The notes under the pieces were generated by a model that saw only the letters and a list, made by a program, of their open reading frames with translations, searched no databases and had not been told where the DNA came from. The translations under genes were made by a program, and so were the position numbers. Shown here piece after piece: positions 9,188-18,140 of a stretch of DNA of 59,571 nucleotides (position 1 is the first letter of the stretch; every line of letters starts with the position of its first letter). Source of the stretch: Paenibacillus alvei (GTDB lineage: Bacteria > Bacillota > Bacilli > Paenibacillales > NBRC-103111); NCBI GenBank assembly GCA_945881905.1, contig CAMCVV010000008.1, forward strand, positions 1 to 59,571, written 5' to 3'.

Positions 9188-10363
9188 TTATGAAATAAAT
9201 GCAGCAAAAACTTCATTTCCGAGTGGGATACCTCGTTCTGATAGACGGAATCCATCAACTGTAGGTTCTATTAATTTTTTCTCAAGTAACAGGTCGATTT
9301 GCTTGCCGAAAATAGATTGAATCGAAACAGCGAATTGCTGACGGAAATCGGTATTCCTCACTCCGTGCAACATCCTTAAGCCAACCATCATGAAATCTTC
9401 CATTGCTTCTTCACGACTAACTGCGAATTGCTCAGCAACTGGCAACCCAACTTGACAAGCATCAATATAAGCTTGGATGGCTTTGACATTCATATGTCGT
9501 TGACCGTGGATATATCCATGAGCACCTGCTCCAAGTCCATAATAATACTCATTCTTCCAATACGTCGTGTTATGTTTACTCGCATAACCAGGCTTAGCAA
9601 AATTACTGATTTCATATTGTTCATAGCCAGCGGCTTGCAAGCATTCCATAATCCTGAAATACATGTCGACTTCTACATCTTCGCTAGGTAAAAGCAACTG
9701 ATTTTTGTGATATAGCGAATGGAATAGCGTATCTTCTTCTATTTTTAATCCATAAATCGAGATGTGTGGTAAGTCCAGTTCGAGTGCTTCATCGAGCGAA
9801 TCTTGCAATTGCTTCAATGTCTGCTGTGGTAATCCGAACATTAAATCAATTGAAAGATTTGTGAAACCTACTTTTTTAGCATTTTCTATGCTTTGGTATA
9901 CTTCTGCTACTGAATGGATTCGTCCTATTTTAAACAAAAGATCAGGATTAAAAGATTGTACTCCCATACTTAATCGATTCACACCGTAATCATGCATGAC
10001 TTGTAGCTTCTCTATATCTGTTGTGCCAGGATTTGCTTCCATCGTAAATTCAAGATGCGGACTTTGCTGTGGAAAATACGTATGAATTAATCTAAGGAAG
10101 TGCTCCATCTGTGAAGGAGTCAGTACAGTTGGTGTGCCACCACCTACAAATATAGTCTCAATTAACGTAGGCGGATATGTGAGCACGGTTAGTTCCATTT
10201 CGCGTTCAAGTGCATCTAAATAAGCTTGGACAGGCTGTCCCTTTAATACATACGAATTAAAGTCACAATAATGACATTTGTTGGTACAAAAAGGAATATG
10301 GATATAAACAGCGTTAGGAAATTGAAGTACCTTCGACATGAGTGTAGATGTGACCATAGACAT
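9188..10363 (-). CDS. hemW: HemW, radical-SAM haem chaperone (HemN-like)
   Basis: 391 residues. The radical-SAM cluster motif is IPFCTNKCHYCDFNSY, C-x3-C-x2-C followed by D-F rather than the CxC of true HemN, so this is the HemW type, a haem-binding protein rather than coproporphyrinogen oxidase. Also visible: FVGGGTPTVL, TMEANPGTTD, GVNRLSMGVQSFN and the C-terminal winged-helix (HemN_C) region ending FRLSERGIPLGNEVFAAF. Start ATG at 10363 after an AGAGGA site; a downstream in-frame ATG is an alternative. It sits 35 bp downstream of lepA in the standard lepA-hemW arrangement. Confidence 0.9.
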   Translation of the reverse strand: MSMVTSTLMSKVLQFPNAVYIHIPFCTNKCHYCDFNSYVLKGQPVQAYLDALEREMELTVLTYPPTLIETIFVGGGTPTVLTPSQMEHFLRLIHTYFPQQSPHLEFTMEANPGTTDIEKLQVMHDYGVNRLSMGVQSFNPDLLFKIGRIHSVAEVYQSIENAKKVGFTNLSIDLMFGLPQQTLKQLQDSLDEALELDLPHISIYGLKIEEDTLFHSLYHKNQLLLPSEDVEVDMYFRIMECLQAAGYEQYEISNFAKPGYASKHNTTYWKNEYYYGLGAGAHGYIHGQRHMNVKAIQAYIDACQVGLPVAEQFAVSREEAMEDFMMVGLRMLHGVRNTDFRQQFAVSIQSIFGKQIDLLLEKKLIEPTVDGFRLSERGIPLGNEVFAAFIS

Positions 10364-10398
10364 AGATCCTCTCGAAAAACTGGGGTCTGATCAAATAA

Positions 10399-12210
10399 TT
10401 AATCAATACGTAATACCGCCATAAATGCTTCTTGTGGGACTTCTACGCTCCCGACTTGCTTCATGCGCTTTTTACCTTCTTTTTGTTTCTCTAGTAATTT
10501 TCGTTTACGACTGATGTCTCCTCCATAGCACTTAGCCAACACGTTTTTGCGCATCGCCTTTACCGTTTCACGCGCAATAATTTTTTGACCTATCGCTGCT
10601 TGGATCGGAACTTCAAACATTTGTCGAGGAATGATATCTTTGAGTTTGTCGCATATCACTTTTCCTCTATGGTAAGAACCATCTCGATGGACAATGAAAG
10701 AAAGTGCATCGACTTGCTCTGAATTTAACAAAATATCCATTTTAACTAAATTCGATTTTTTGTAGCCTGATATTTCATAATCGAAAGAAGCGTATCCTTT
10801 GGTTCTTGACTTCAGTTGATCAAAGAAATCATAGACAATTTCGGATAAAGGCATGTCATACGTAAGCGTGACTCGGTTAATATCTAGATATTCCATGTTC
10901 ATAAATTCACCGCGCTTATGTTGGCACAGTTCCATAATCGCTCCGACATAATCGTTGGGTACAATGATCGATGCTTTGACGTAAGGTTCCTCTACGTATT
11001 CGATCCGTTGTTGATCTGGATAGTTAGATGGATTCTCGATATCCATGACTTCACCACTCGTCAAGGTAATGCGATAAACAACACTTGGTGCTGTTGTAAT
11101 CAAAGCAATATTAAATTCTCTTTCGATTCGCTCTTGAATAATTTCCATGTGCAACAACCCCAGAAATCCACAACGAAATCCGAAACCCAGTGCTGTCGAA
11201 GTCTCGGGTTCATACCGTAACGATGCATCGTTCAACTCTAGCTTATCTAATGCTTCTCGCAAGTCATTATATTCCGTTGTTTCGATGGGATATAACCCGC
11301 AGAATACCATAGGATTTATTTTCCGATAGCCGGGTAAAGCTTCTACAGCAGGATGTATCGCATCGGTAACTGTATCTCCAACACGTGTATCTCCTACTCG
11401 TTTGATCCCTGCTACGATAAATCCAACATCACCTACGTTCAGTTCTTTGATCGCAACCATACTTGGCATAAATGCACCCACTTCGATGACTTCAAACGTT
11501 TTCTGAGTAGCCATCATTTTGATTTTTGACCCTGCACGAATCGAACCATCGACAACTCTGACATACACGATGACTCCTTTGTAAGGATCGAAATGCGAGT
11601 CAAAAATAAGTGCTTTCAGTGGATGATCACTGAATCCTTGGGGTGCAGGTACTTTATTACATATTTGTTCTAGAATTTCTTTAATCCCAATTCCTGCTTT
11701 TGCGGAAGCTAATACAGCTTCACTTGCATCCAATCCAATCACGTCTTCAATTTCTTGACGAACTTTCTCGGGGTCTGCATTGGGTAAATCGATTTTATTA
11801 ATTACTGGTAATATTTCAAGATTATTTTCTAATGCTAGATATACATTGGCGAGTGTCTGTGCTTCAATGCCTTGCGCAGCATCAACCACAAGCAAAGCAC
11901 CTTCACATGCTGCTAAACTCCGGGATACTTCATAAGTGAAATCGACATGCCCTGGCGTATCGATCAAATTAAGAATATATTCCTTACCATCATCTGCAAG
12001 ATAATTAAGGCGTACCGCTTGCAATTTGATGGTAATTCCTCGCTCGCGTTCTAAATCCATTTGATCTAACACTTGATCTTGCATTTCTCGATTGGAAAGC
12101 GTACCTGTATATTCCAAGATCCGGTCAGCCAACGTCGATTTGCCGTGATCGATATGCGCAATAATCGAGAAATTTCGTATTTTTTCTTGTCGATCTTGCA
12201 TGTCTTTCAT
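10399..12210 (-). CDS. lepA: LepA, elongation factor 4 GTPase
   Basis: About 603 residues from the ATG at 12210, chosen because a GGAGG site lies about 11 bases upstream; earlier in-frame ATGs lie on or before that site. LepA is a translational GTPase that acts on stalled or assembling ribosomes. The G domain contains [15 protein letters not shown] (G1), DTPGHVDF (G3) and [10 protein letters not shown] (G4). EF-G-like domains II, III and V follow. The LepA-specific C-terminal domain shows [20 protein letters not shown]. Complete, with no odd features, and located between the yqxA-position gene and hemW. Confidence 0.97.
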   Translation of the reverse strand: MKDMQDRQEKIRNFSIIAHIDHGKSTLADRILEYTGTLSNREMQDQVLDQMDLERERGITIKLQAVRLNYLADDGKEYILNLIDTPGHVDFTYEVSRSLAACEGALLVVDAAQGIEAQTLANVYLALENNLEILPVINKIDLPNADPEKVRQEIEDVIGLDASEAVLASAKAGIGIKEILEQICNKVPAPQGFSDHPLKALIFDSHFDPYKGVIVYVRVVDGSIRAGSKIKMMATQKTFEVIEVGAFMPSMVAIKELNVGDVGFIVAGIKRVGDTRVGDTVTDAIHPAVEALPGYRKINPMVFCGLYPIETTEYNDLREALDKLELNDASLRYEPETSTALGFGFRCGFLGLLHMEIIQERIEREFNIALITTAPSVVYRITLTSGEVMDIENPSNYPDQQRIEYVEEPYVKASIIVPNDYVGAIMELCQHKRGEFMNMEYLDINRVTLTYDMPLSEIVYDFFDQLKSRTKGYASFDYEISGYKKSNLVKMDILLNSEQVDALSFIVHRDGSYHRGKVICDKLKDIIPRQMFEVPIQAAIGQKIIARETVKAMRKNVLAKCYGGDISRKRKLLEKQKEGKKRMKQVGSVEVPQEAFMAVLRID

Positions 12211-12298
12211 CCCGTTCATTACCTCCGTAAGAGCAACCAAATTAAATTAATTATAACAGGTGAATGAATTAGGTACAATGATCCCCCTTCTCCATGGC

Positions 12299-12529
12299 TT
12301 AAATGACTGAAATGAATAACGCTTCAATCAGGTCAAAGGATGTTTCTTGCAAGAATTGACCGATTCTTTTGCTTGGTCCTGGGATTTGTTCCATCATACG
12401 TTCTTGTGTGTATTGGTCAAGTTCAGCTTGTATGAATACCGAGCGATTATGTATAAGCGAAGCTGTATGTCGATTCATTGATATCTCTAATCGAGCGCCC
12501 CATGCACCTCCGATGAAACAACAAACCAA
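12299..12529 (-). CDS. Small protein in the yqxA position (between spoIIP and lepA), start unclear
   Basis: An open frame of about 76-91 codons lies where Bacillus has yqxA (DUF3679). It has a hydrophobic start (VKVCLVCCFIGGAWGARL) that looks like one membrane helix or signal anchor, then a polar tail with PGPSKRIGQFLQETS. There is no in-frame ATG or GTG near the beginning. Candidates are the TTG at 12529 or a CTG overlapping the spoIIP stop (GTAACTGGGTAA), which has a GAAGG site about 8 bases upstream and would suggest translational coupling. Homology to YqxA is inferred from position and topology only; function unknown. Confidence 0.5.
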   Translation of the reverse strand: MVCCFIGGAWGARLEISMNRHTASLIHNRSVFIQAELDQYTQERMMEQIPGPSKRIGQFLQETSFDLIEALFISVI

Positions 12530-12563
12530 GCATACTTTTACAGGCTTTATCCATTTATTGATG

Positions 12564-13763
12564 TTACCCAGTTACATCGACCTTCTTCACTTGTAAGATC
12601 ACTTCAGAAATTGCAGATGCTAATAGATCCACTGTGCGATAGCACTCTGCAAGTGAATTATAGGGTCCACCAATTTCAACCAATACACTATTACTAGAAA
12701 AATGTTGATTAAACACCCCATTGCTTTCTTTCTCTGTTTTTGCGTGAATCCCTTTGGATATACCGGGATGGTGTTGCTCGAGAATTTGATGGATTTGATT
12801 AGCAAACTCTTCATTTTGTTTCCATTGCGCGTTCTTCCCGCCTATGATGAAATACACTTGAGCGTAATCCTCGCCATTCATATGGAAGGTCGTTCGATTT
12901 CTAGCTGAAGAATCACGATGGATATCAAAAAAATAATTCAGTTGCGGATAAGAAACAACGGCCTCATGTAACGTTTTTAACGAATACGTGTAGGATAACG
13001 GGTATTTAAAGTTTTCCACTTGACCAGGATAGATTCGATCGGAATGAACAGCTCCTACTCCTGCTTGTTCTAATTGTTCTACCAATCGTTTGCCAACTAA
13101 TGTGATATTGACTTTATCATCATAAGCTCGATCCGGTTGTGTTACTCCGCTCAGCTCAGGTAAAAAAGATTCATTACTATGTGTTTGATATACAAATGCG
13201 ACATCGCGAGTGAGATGCCTTCGTGGATTGGGCGTAAATATCGGTGTAGGTGAAGGCGATAGTTGTGTTGGATCTCTGGATTCTAGCGAATTTCTGGTCA
13301 TTATGGCACCACTTGAAGGCTCTAAATCCATAGGTTCACTTGGATTCGGTGCTTTACTTGATCTGAGTACCGTTGTTTGAGCAAGGTTTATTCCTGGAAG
13401 CTCTGAAGCTAGTACGCTTTTGGGATCGCGCGGGTTCATATTGGTAAGCATACGAAATGCGAAAATCATCATATTTTCTTTCGAAAAGGTATACGGATGT
13501 TCATCTTTATCTAAGAAAGGTAATTCCATCCCTATGATATCAATAAAAAAAGAACCAGACACCGATGCAGCGAGACCTTTCATTGATGAAACAGGCGAAT
13601 CTGAAAGCCAGTACGATTGTAAATAACTTCCCAAACTGATGAATACGAATAATAAGATGATACAGAAGCTACACATCATAGCTAACTTCATGAAGTTAGC
13701 TACACTTCGAAAAGTTCGACGTATAGCACTGATATTAAGTATAAGAGATATCCATTTCATCAT
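12564..13763 (-). CDS. spoIIP: SpoIIP, sporulation peptidoglycan amidase/endopeptidase
   Basis: 399 residues. One N-terminal membrane helix (about residues 26-48) is followed by a Pro/Ser/Thr-rich linker (about 155-180) and the SpoIIP domain. That domain carries VYQTHSNESFLPE, YFFDIHRDSSARNRT and SSNSVLVEIGGPYNSLAE, whose His and Glu residues bind the catalytic zinc. SpoIIP works with SpoIID and SpoIIM to degrade septal peptidoglycan during forespore engulfment. It follows gpr, the usual gpr-spoIIP pair. The 126-bp gap to gpr leaves room for a sporulation promoter, which I could not identify with confidence. Confidence 0.9.
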   Translation of the reverse strand: MMKWISLILNISAIRRTFRSVANFMKLAMMCSFCIILLFVFISLGSYLQSYWLSDSPVSSMKGLAASVSGSFFIDIIGMELPFLDKDEHPYTFSKENMMIFAFRMLTNMNPRDPKSVLASELPGINLAQTTVLRSSKAPNPSEPMDLEPSSGAIMTRNSLESRDPTQLSPSPTPIFTPNPRRHLTRDVAFVYQTHSNESFLPELSGVTQPDRAYDDKVNITLVGKRLVEQLEQAGVGAVHSDRIYPGQVENFKYPLSYTYSLKTLHEAVVSYPQLNYFFDIHRDSSARNRTTFHMNGEDYAQVYFIIGGKNAQWKQNEEFANQIHQILEQHHPGISKGIHAKTEKESNGVFNQHFSSNSVLVEIGGPYNSLAECYRTVDLLASAISEVILQVKKVDVTG

Positions 13764-13889
13764 TGTTTCCTCCTAATCTATCTTACTTAACTCTATGAAT
13801 GGAGTTGATTCGATAGAACTGCTTGAGCATTCAGAGAAAGTTGACTTAGATCTTGGAGCAATGATGTGCTTACGCATTCCCTTCTGTCT

Positions 13890-14888
13890 TTAATGGGTAT
13901 ATGCAGATACGTTTGTGGTATCGATCCCTTGATGTAAAGCTGAATTGAGACCTGTCGCAATGATATTTGCGATATCTTCGATGAATTGATCAATTTCTTT
14001 AGGGGTCACAAGTAGATCGTGTCCCAGTGGATCGAGCACTTCTTTAACTAATTGCAGGCGCTCATCGGGAGAAATGCTATCGAGTATCCCCAGAATTTGG
14101 GCATCGAGCGTGGTATGGGACTTCATATGCTGTTGGATATAATCTAATGTGTTATTGACGATCGTGGACGCATATACGACGGTAGGAACACCGATGGCAA
14201 TCACAGGAATGCCCAACGTATCTTTCGTTAGCGCTTTACGCTTATTACCAATTCCTGAACCAGGATGAATACCGGTGTCAGCGATTTGTATCGTTGTATT
14301 TACACGTTCAAGAGATTTTGAAGCAAGTGCATCGATAGCAATCACTAGATCTGGCTTTGATTTCTCAACGATTCCTTGAACGATGTCTCCACTTTCAATT
14401 CCTGTGGTACCCAGAACACCTGGAACAACAGCACTCACTTGACGATACCCCTCCTTCACTTGTTCGGGTACAAGTTCGAAGTAATGCCTAGTGATCCATG
14501 TATTCTCAACAACAAGCGGTCCCAAAGCATCCGGTGTGACATTCAAATTACCTAAACCGACAATAAGAACTTTGGCATCACGAGAAATATGAATCGCATC
14601 GAGAAATCGTTTGAATTCTTCTGCAAATCTCGTCGCGACTCGATGTTGCAAATCACTGTCTTGATGACGAAGACTCGGCACTTCAATTGTAATGTAATAG
14701 CCGGGTAGCTTTTGAAGCGTTTGTGAACCGATCTCGTCGAGTACTTTGATACGTGTTATTGTCATTTCATGATCTTTTGACACTTCACTTTCAATACCTG
14801 GTAGTTGTTGTTTTTGATGAAGTGCTCCTGCCATTTCTTGAGCTTCCAAAGCCAAATCTGTTCGAACTGAATATCGTTCTATATCCAA
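13890..14888 (-). CDS. gpr: Gpr, germination protease for small acid-soluble spore proteins
   Basis: 332 residues, A25-family aspartic-type protease made as an inactive zymogen in the forespore; it degrades SASPs at germination. The N-terminus is DIERYSVRTDLALEA; the RTDLA/EAQE region holds the prosequence. LIVGLGNLNVTPDALGPLVV and PVIAIGVPTVVYASTIVNNT are conserved family blocks. The start is TTG at 14888 behind an AAAGGAGG site. It is divergent from rpsT, as in Bacillus, with 132 bp between the two start codons. Confidence 0.93.
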   Translation of the reverse strand: MDIERYSVRTDLALEAQEMAGALHQKQQLPGIESEVSKDHEMTITRIKVLDEIGSQTLQKLPGYYITIEVPSLRHQDSDLQHRVATRFAEEFKRFLDAIHISRDAKVLIVGLGNLNVTPDALGPLVVENTWITRHYFELVPEQVKEGYRQVSAVVPGVLGTTGIESGDIVQGIVEKSKPDLVIAIDALASKSLERVNTTIQIADTGIHPGSGIGNKRKALTKDTLGIPVIAIGVPTVVYASTIVNNTLDYIQQHMKSHTTLDAQILGILDSISPDERLQLVKEVLDPLGHDLLVTPKEIDQFIEDIANIIATGLNSALHQGIDTTNVSAYTH

Positions 14889-14935
14889 GTTACTTAATCC
14901 TCCTTTGTTTGATCCATGTATAGCATGTCAACATC

Positions 14936-14964
14936 TTGCAAATTTTATCCTGACGTGATATCAT
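14936..14964 (+). promoter_or_regulatory. Probable sigma-A promoter of rpsT
   Basis: TTGCAA (14936-14941), 17-base spacer, TATCAT (14959-14964). Four of six and five of six matches to consensus with ideal spacing, about 57 bp before the rpsT start codon. Confidence 0.5.
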
Positions 14965-15020
14965 ATTACAAGTTATGACGTTACAGTATGATCCGTTGAT
15001 AGATGTAGGAGGTGAACGAT

Positions 15021-15293
15021 TTGCCAAACATTAAATCTGCTATCAAAAGAGTAAAAGTAAACGAAAAGCGTCGCGTGAACAACGCTTCACAAAAGTCCGC
15101 CTTGCGGACAACTGTGAAAAGTTTTGAAAATACCATTGCTACGAACCAAGTTGATTCCGCCCAAGAAGCATTTAATTCTGCATCGAAGAAATTGGAACAA
15201 GCTGCTTCCAAGGGTATTATCCATAAGAACGCTGCTAGTCGAAAAAAATCACGTTTAGCGAAAAAGTTAAATACACTTATTGCACAACAATAA
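15021..15293 (+). CDS. rpsT: Ribosomal protein S20
   Basis: 90 residues, basic and helical: [17 protein letters not shown] at the start, [20 protein letters not shown] near the end, as in all S20 proteins. S20 binds 16S rRNA in the body of the 30S subunit. The start is TTG at 15021, after AGGAGG at 15007-15012 with an 8-base gap; a GTG at 15012 is inside the ribosome site and is rejected. A non-AUG start is a known trait of rpsT and limits its expression. It is a monocistronic plus-strand gene between divergent gpr and convergent holA. Confidence 0.95.
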   Translation: MPNIKSAIKRVKVNEKRRVNNASQKSALRTTVKSFENTIATNQVDSAQEAFNSASKKLEQAASKGIIHKNAASRKKSRLAKKLNTLIAQQ

Positions 15294-15320
15294 TACGTAG
15301 ATGAAACTTGTATGCTAGCC

Positions 15321-15369
15321 AATCATAAAGACGCTATCCTTTTTATAGAAGGATAGCGTCTTTATGATT
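15321..15369. terminator. Perfect 21-bp inverted repeat between rpsT and holA
   Basis: Arms 15321-15341 and 15349-15369 are exact reverse complements with a 7-base loop. The repeat lies between convergent rpsT (+) and holA (-) and is read as a bidirectional transcription stop, although no long uridine run follows on either strand. Arm length and perfection are unusual for a simple terminator. Confidence 0.65.
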
Positions 15370-15413
15370 GTAATCAATATATCAACTTCACCTATCATCG
15401 AACATCTACATCA

Positions 15414-16454
15414 TCAGCAAGCAATTTTCAAGAATATTAATTCTAACCCTAGCGCTTTATCGATGTTCCCACTTTTCATTTGATAGTCTAAGTCAGATAA
15501 ATGCGCGATAATTTCAGTGAGTTGAGGAAAACTATAGGCATGGCCTTGTGCTTGAGCGATTTGCACAGCATACTGAGCGATACCAAGTTGTGATGCGGTC
15601 TGGGACTGGGAATATCCCATTAAGCTTAACTGCTTCACTTGCATGATGATTCGAAATTGACGAACAATGAGAATGAGAATCTTGATCGGCTCTTCCTTTA
15701 TCCGCAGTAGATCATGTAAAATAACAAGTGCTCGATCAGCGTTTTTAGAAACGACTTGATCAATCATCAGGAAAATGTTCTCTTCTAGACCTCGCGATAC
15801 AAACTGCTCAACAAGCTCAGATTCTACGAGTCCATTCGTACCGATGAGTAAACTTAGCTTCTCCATTTCCCTTGAAATAACCAACAAATTCCCACTCGTA
15901 TATACCATCATGATATCGACTGCTTCTTCAGTCAGACGTATGTGGACTTGAGCAGCATGTTGTTTGATCCATTGTTTTAATTCATGGTGTTTTAAAGGGA
16001 AAAAACTCAAAAGAACATCTTTACTTTTGAGGAGTTTAACTATTTTTTTGCGATCATCTAGTTTATCCGCATTCACCATAAACACGATAACGGAATGATC
16101 TGCAGGTGATTGTACATATCGAACAAGTTCATCTACTTGGTGTTCTATCTTGGTGTGATGCTCACCCATTCGTCCTTGATCCTTACCTGCTGTCAGAAAA
16201 TAAGCATGGGACACTAAGATTAATTTGGTATCTACCATAAATGGTAACGTTTCCGCATCTTCAATGATCTGTGTTAGGGACGTTTCTCTCATGTCAAACC
16301 TGCTGATTGCCAATTCTTGTTGCTCAGGTAATACGATCTGATTCGTCAACGTATGAATAAACGAATCCATCAAGAATCGCTCTGAGCCTAAACAAACATA
16401 TATTCGTTCCCACTGCTTTGCTGCTATGTTTTTCAGAGCTTGTGCGACAAGCAT
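15414..16454 (-). CDS. holA: HolA, DNA polymerase III delta subunit
   Basis: About 346 residues. The delta subunit opens the sliding clamp within the clamp-loader complex. The N-terminal segment GSERFLMDSFIHTL and the AAA+-like core with ETLPFMVDTKLILVSH are typical; delta lacks a functional Walker A, and none is seen. The C-terminal collar domain contains LLRIKEEPIKILILIVRQFR. The ATG at 16454 is preferred, with GAGGTG six bases upstream; a GTG three codons earlier overlaps that site. Position opposite rpsT matches Bacillus yqeN/holA. Confidence 0.9.
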   Translation of the reverse strand: MLVAQALKNIAAKQWERIYVCLGSERFLMDSFIHTLTNQIVLPEQQELAISRFDMRETSLTQIIEDAETLPFMVDTKLILVSHAYFLTAGKDQGRMGEHHTKIEHQVDELVRYVQSPADHSVIVFMVNADKLDDRKKIVKLLKSKDVLLSFFPLKHHELKQWIKQHAAQVHIRLTEEAVDIMMVYTSGNLLVISREMEKLSLLIGTNGLVESELVEQFVSRGLEENIFLMIDQVVSKNADRALVILHDLLRIKEEPIKILILIVRQFRIIMQVKQLSLMGYSQSQTASQLGIAQYAVQIAQAQGHAYSFPQLTEIIAHLSDLDYQMKSGNIDKALGLELIFLKIAC

Positions 16455-16488
16455 GTGTGCCACCTCATTGATCAGCTATTGAATTGTT

Positions 16489-17475
16489 TCATTGATACAT
16501 TTCACGTTCTGTTTGTTGAATCACATGGATGATATACTTTTTCTGCTCTCCATTAGTTGAAACTTTATACGTGAGCTCGGAATCAGATGACCACACAAGT
16601 TCGGAAATCGTATCTTCAGGCTCCCAAGTATGCACGGATTGATATACCATTTCGTTTGAATCTTGTTCAAAAATGATCATGCGTTGATCTTGAAATTTCG
16701 CAAGATATTTCCCGTTAGCCGAAGCTCGTTCCGATTGAACATCTGGGAGGCTTTTCTTTAATGCAGGTCCCACAGACTGATCCGGATTCTTCGGGCTTTC
16801 AATGAGTGCGGAAGGTGTCGACTCTTGAGCTGCTTCTGGGATAACTTCAAGAGGTGATACGTCTGTTGCTCCAGAGTCGTTGGCATCAGACTGATTGAAC
16901 TCAGCGATTCCTCCTGATGGAGCGTTACGTGCATTGCCTTGTGTGGACTGTTCTTGAACAAGCGAATCCGAAGCAATCGCTTCATCAGACTGTTCAGTCA
17001 TCATAGCAGGAGATTGATCTGCTTCAGGTTGCGTCTGATTGGCATTCAGTGAAAGAGACTGTTGGAATTGGTCATTGTGTAAAGTAGATGGGAGATTCGA
17101 TTGAACGGCAATGAATAATACAACTGCAACCGAAGCAGCAACTGCACTGAGCCCTATGTTTTTTGAAGTCCAGCGAAAGAATGGATTTCTCGATTCCTTC
17201 ACGCGGATAGGCTTGGAATTGCCGACATCTTGCGAAGCGTCTGAACTTTCAATAACGACTTCTTGCAATTGGGGAAGAAGGCGATCTACGATTGAATAAG
17301 GTGGAATCATTTGAGGTAGTCGAGATAATGATGCCGTCAAATCTTCTAATGTCTGTAATTTATTTCTACAATAGGAACAATGCTCGAGATGAACATCTAC
17401 CTCATGTTTTTCTTTGAGTTGTAATTCCCCATCTACGCATAGATACAATAATGGCTTGATGTCTTCGCAATTCAT
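16489..17475 (-). CDS. Anti-sigma factor with zinc-finger (ZAS) domain
   Basis: 328 residues, membrane-bound regulator. The N-terminal cytoplasmic domain carries the ZAS motif HLEHCSYCRNKL (His-x3-Cys-x2-Cys, residues ~29-40) that clamps an ECF sigma factor. One membrane helix follows (IGLSAVAASVAVVLFIAVQ, about residues 105-125). After it comes an extracellular part made of a long Ser/Glu/Ala-rich low-complexity stretch and a folded C-terminal piece. Its start overlaps the end of the sigma gene by 4 bp (ATGA), so the pair is co-translated. The signal sensed is unknown. Confidence 0.83.
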   Translation of the reverse strand: MNCEDIKPLLYLCVDGELQLKEKHEVDVHLEHCSYCRNKLQTLEDLTASLSRLPQMIPPYSIVDRLLPQLQEVVIESSDASQDVGNSKPIRVKESRNPFFRWTSKNIGLSAVAASVAVVLFIAVQSNLPSTLHNDQFQQSLSLNANQTQPEADQSPAMMTEQSDEAIASDSLVQEQSTQGNARNAPSGGIAEFNQSDANDSGATDVSPLEVIPEAAQESTPSALIESPKNPDQSVGPALKKSLPDVQSERASANGKYLAKFQDQRMIIFEQDSNEMVYQSVHTWEPEDTISELVWSSDSELTYKVSTNGEQKKYIIHVIQQTEREMYQ

Positions 17476-18020
17476 TCTCGAACACCTCCTTGACTACAAT
17501 CTTGTAATGCGACTTGAAGTAATTGTTTTGCACGATAAATATACGATTTTACCGTGTTCAATGGAAGATTCATCGAATCTGCAATCTCTTGGTAAGAGAA
17601 ATCCTGCATATATCGCAAAACGATTATTGCTCGATATTGATCAGGAAGTTGATCAATGGCAACATGAATTTGTTCGGATGTATATTCGCGCATCATTTGG
17701 CTTTCTACATCATCAACAGCAGTAAATGTCAATTCATGTTGTTCGATTGAAACGGTGGGTTTGTTTCTACGATAATAATCAATACATATATTCGTAACGA
17801 CTTTTTGTACCCACGTTTTAAAGAGTGCTTTTTCTTGGTACGTATTTATCTTTTTAAAAATACGAATAAGTGCTTCTTGTGTAGCATCGAGAGCATCTTG
17901 CTCATTACGGAGCATGTAAAAAGCAGTTTGATATACTTGTCGTTCAATCAAACGCAATATAGTAGTCAGTGATTCACGATTTCCAGCTTGTGCACTTTTG
18001 ACTAAATCGAGGGTAACCAA
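17472..18020 (-). CDS. ECF-type RNA polymerase sigma factor
   Basis: About 182 residues from the TTG at 18020, which has a GAGGAGG site 8 bases upstream; another TTG two codons earlier lies too close to that site. Region 2 (FYMLRNEQDALDATQEALIR) and region 4 (LRYMQDFSYQEIADSMNLPL ... VKSYIYRAKQLL) are clear, and region 3 is missing, so it belongs to the ECF group, SigW/SigV-like. It is paired with the ZAS anti-sigma factor downstream. These loci usually autoregulate, but I could not pick out a confident recognition motif upstream. Confidence 0.88.
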   Translation of the reverse strand: MVTLDLVKSAQAGNRESLTTILRLIERQVYQTAFYMLRNEQDALDATQEALIRIFKKINTYQEKALFKTWVQKVVTNICIDYYRRNKPTVSIEQHELTFTAVDDVESQMMREYTSEQIHVAIDQLPDQYRAIIVLRYMQDFSYQEIADSMNLPLNTVKSYIYRAKQLLQVALQDCSQGGVRE

Positions 18021-18140
18021 CCTCAACTCCTCCTCTTACATTACTCTTAACGAGATTCTCTATCATAAAGTTGCAACCTATATCTTGCCATGGATATGTG
18101 AATGAATGTAAATGTCAATTGGCATGCTATTCAACACCTG

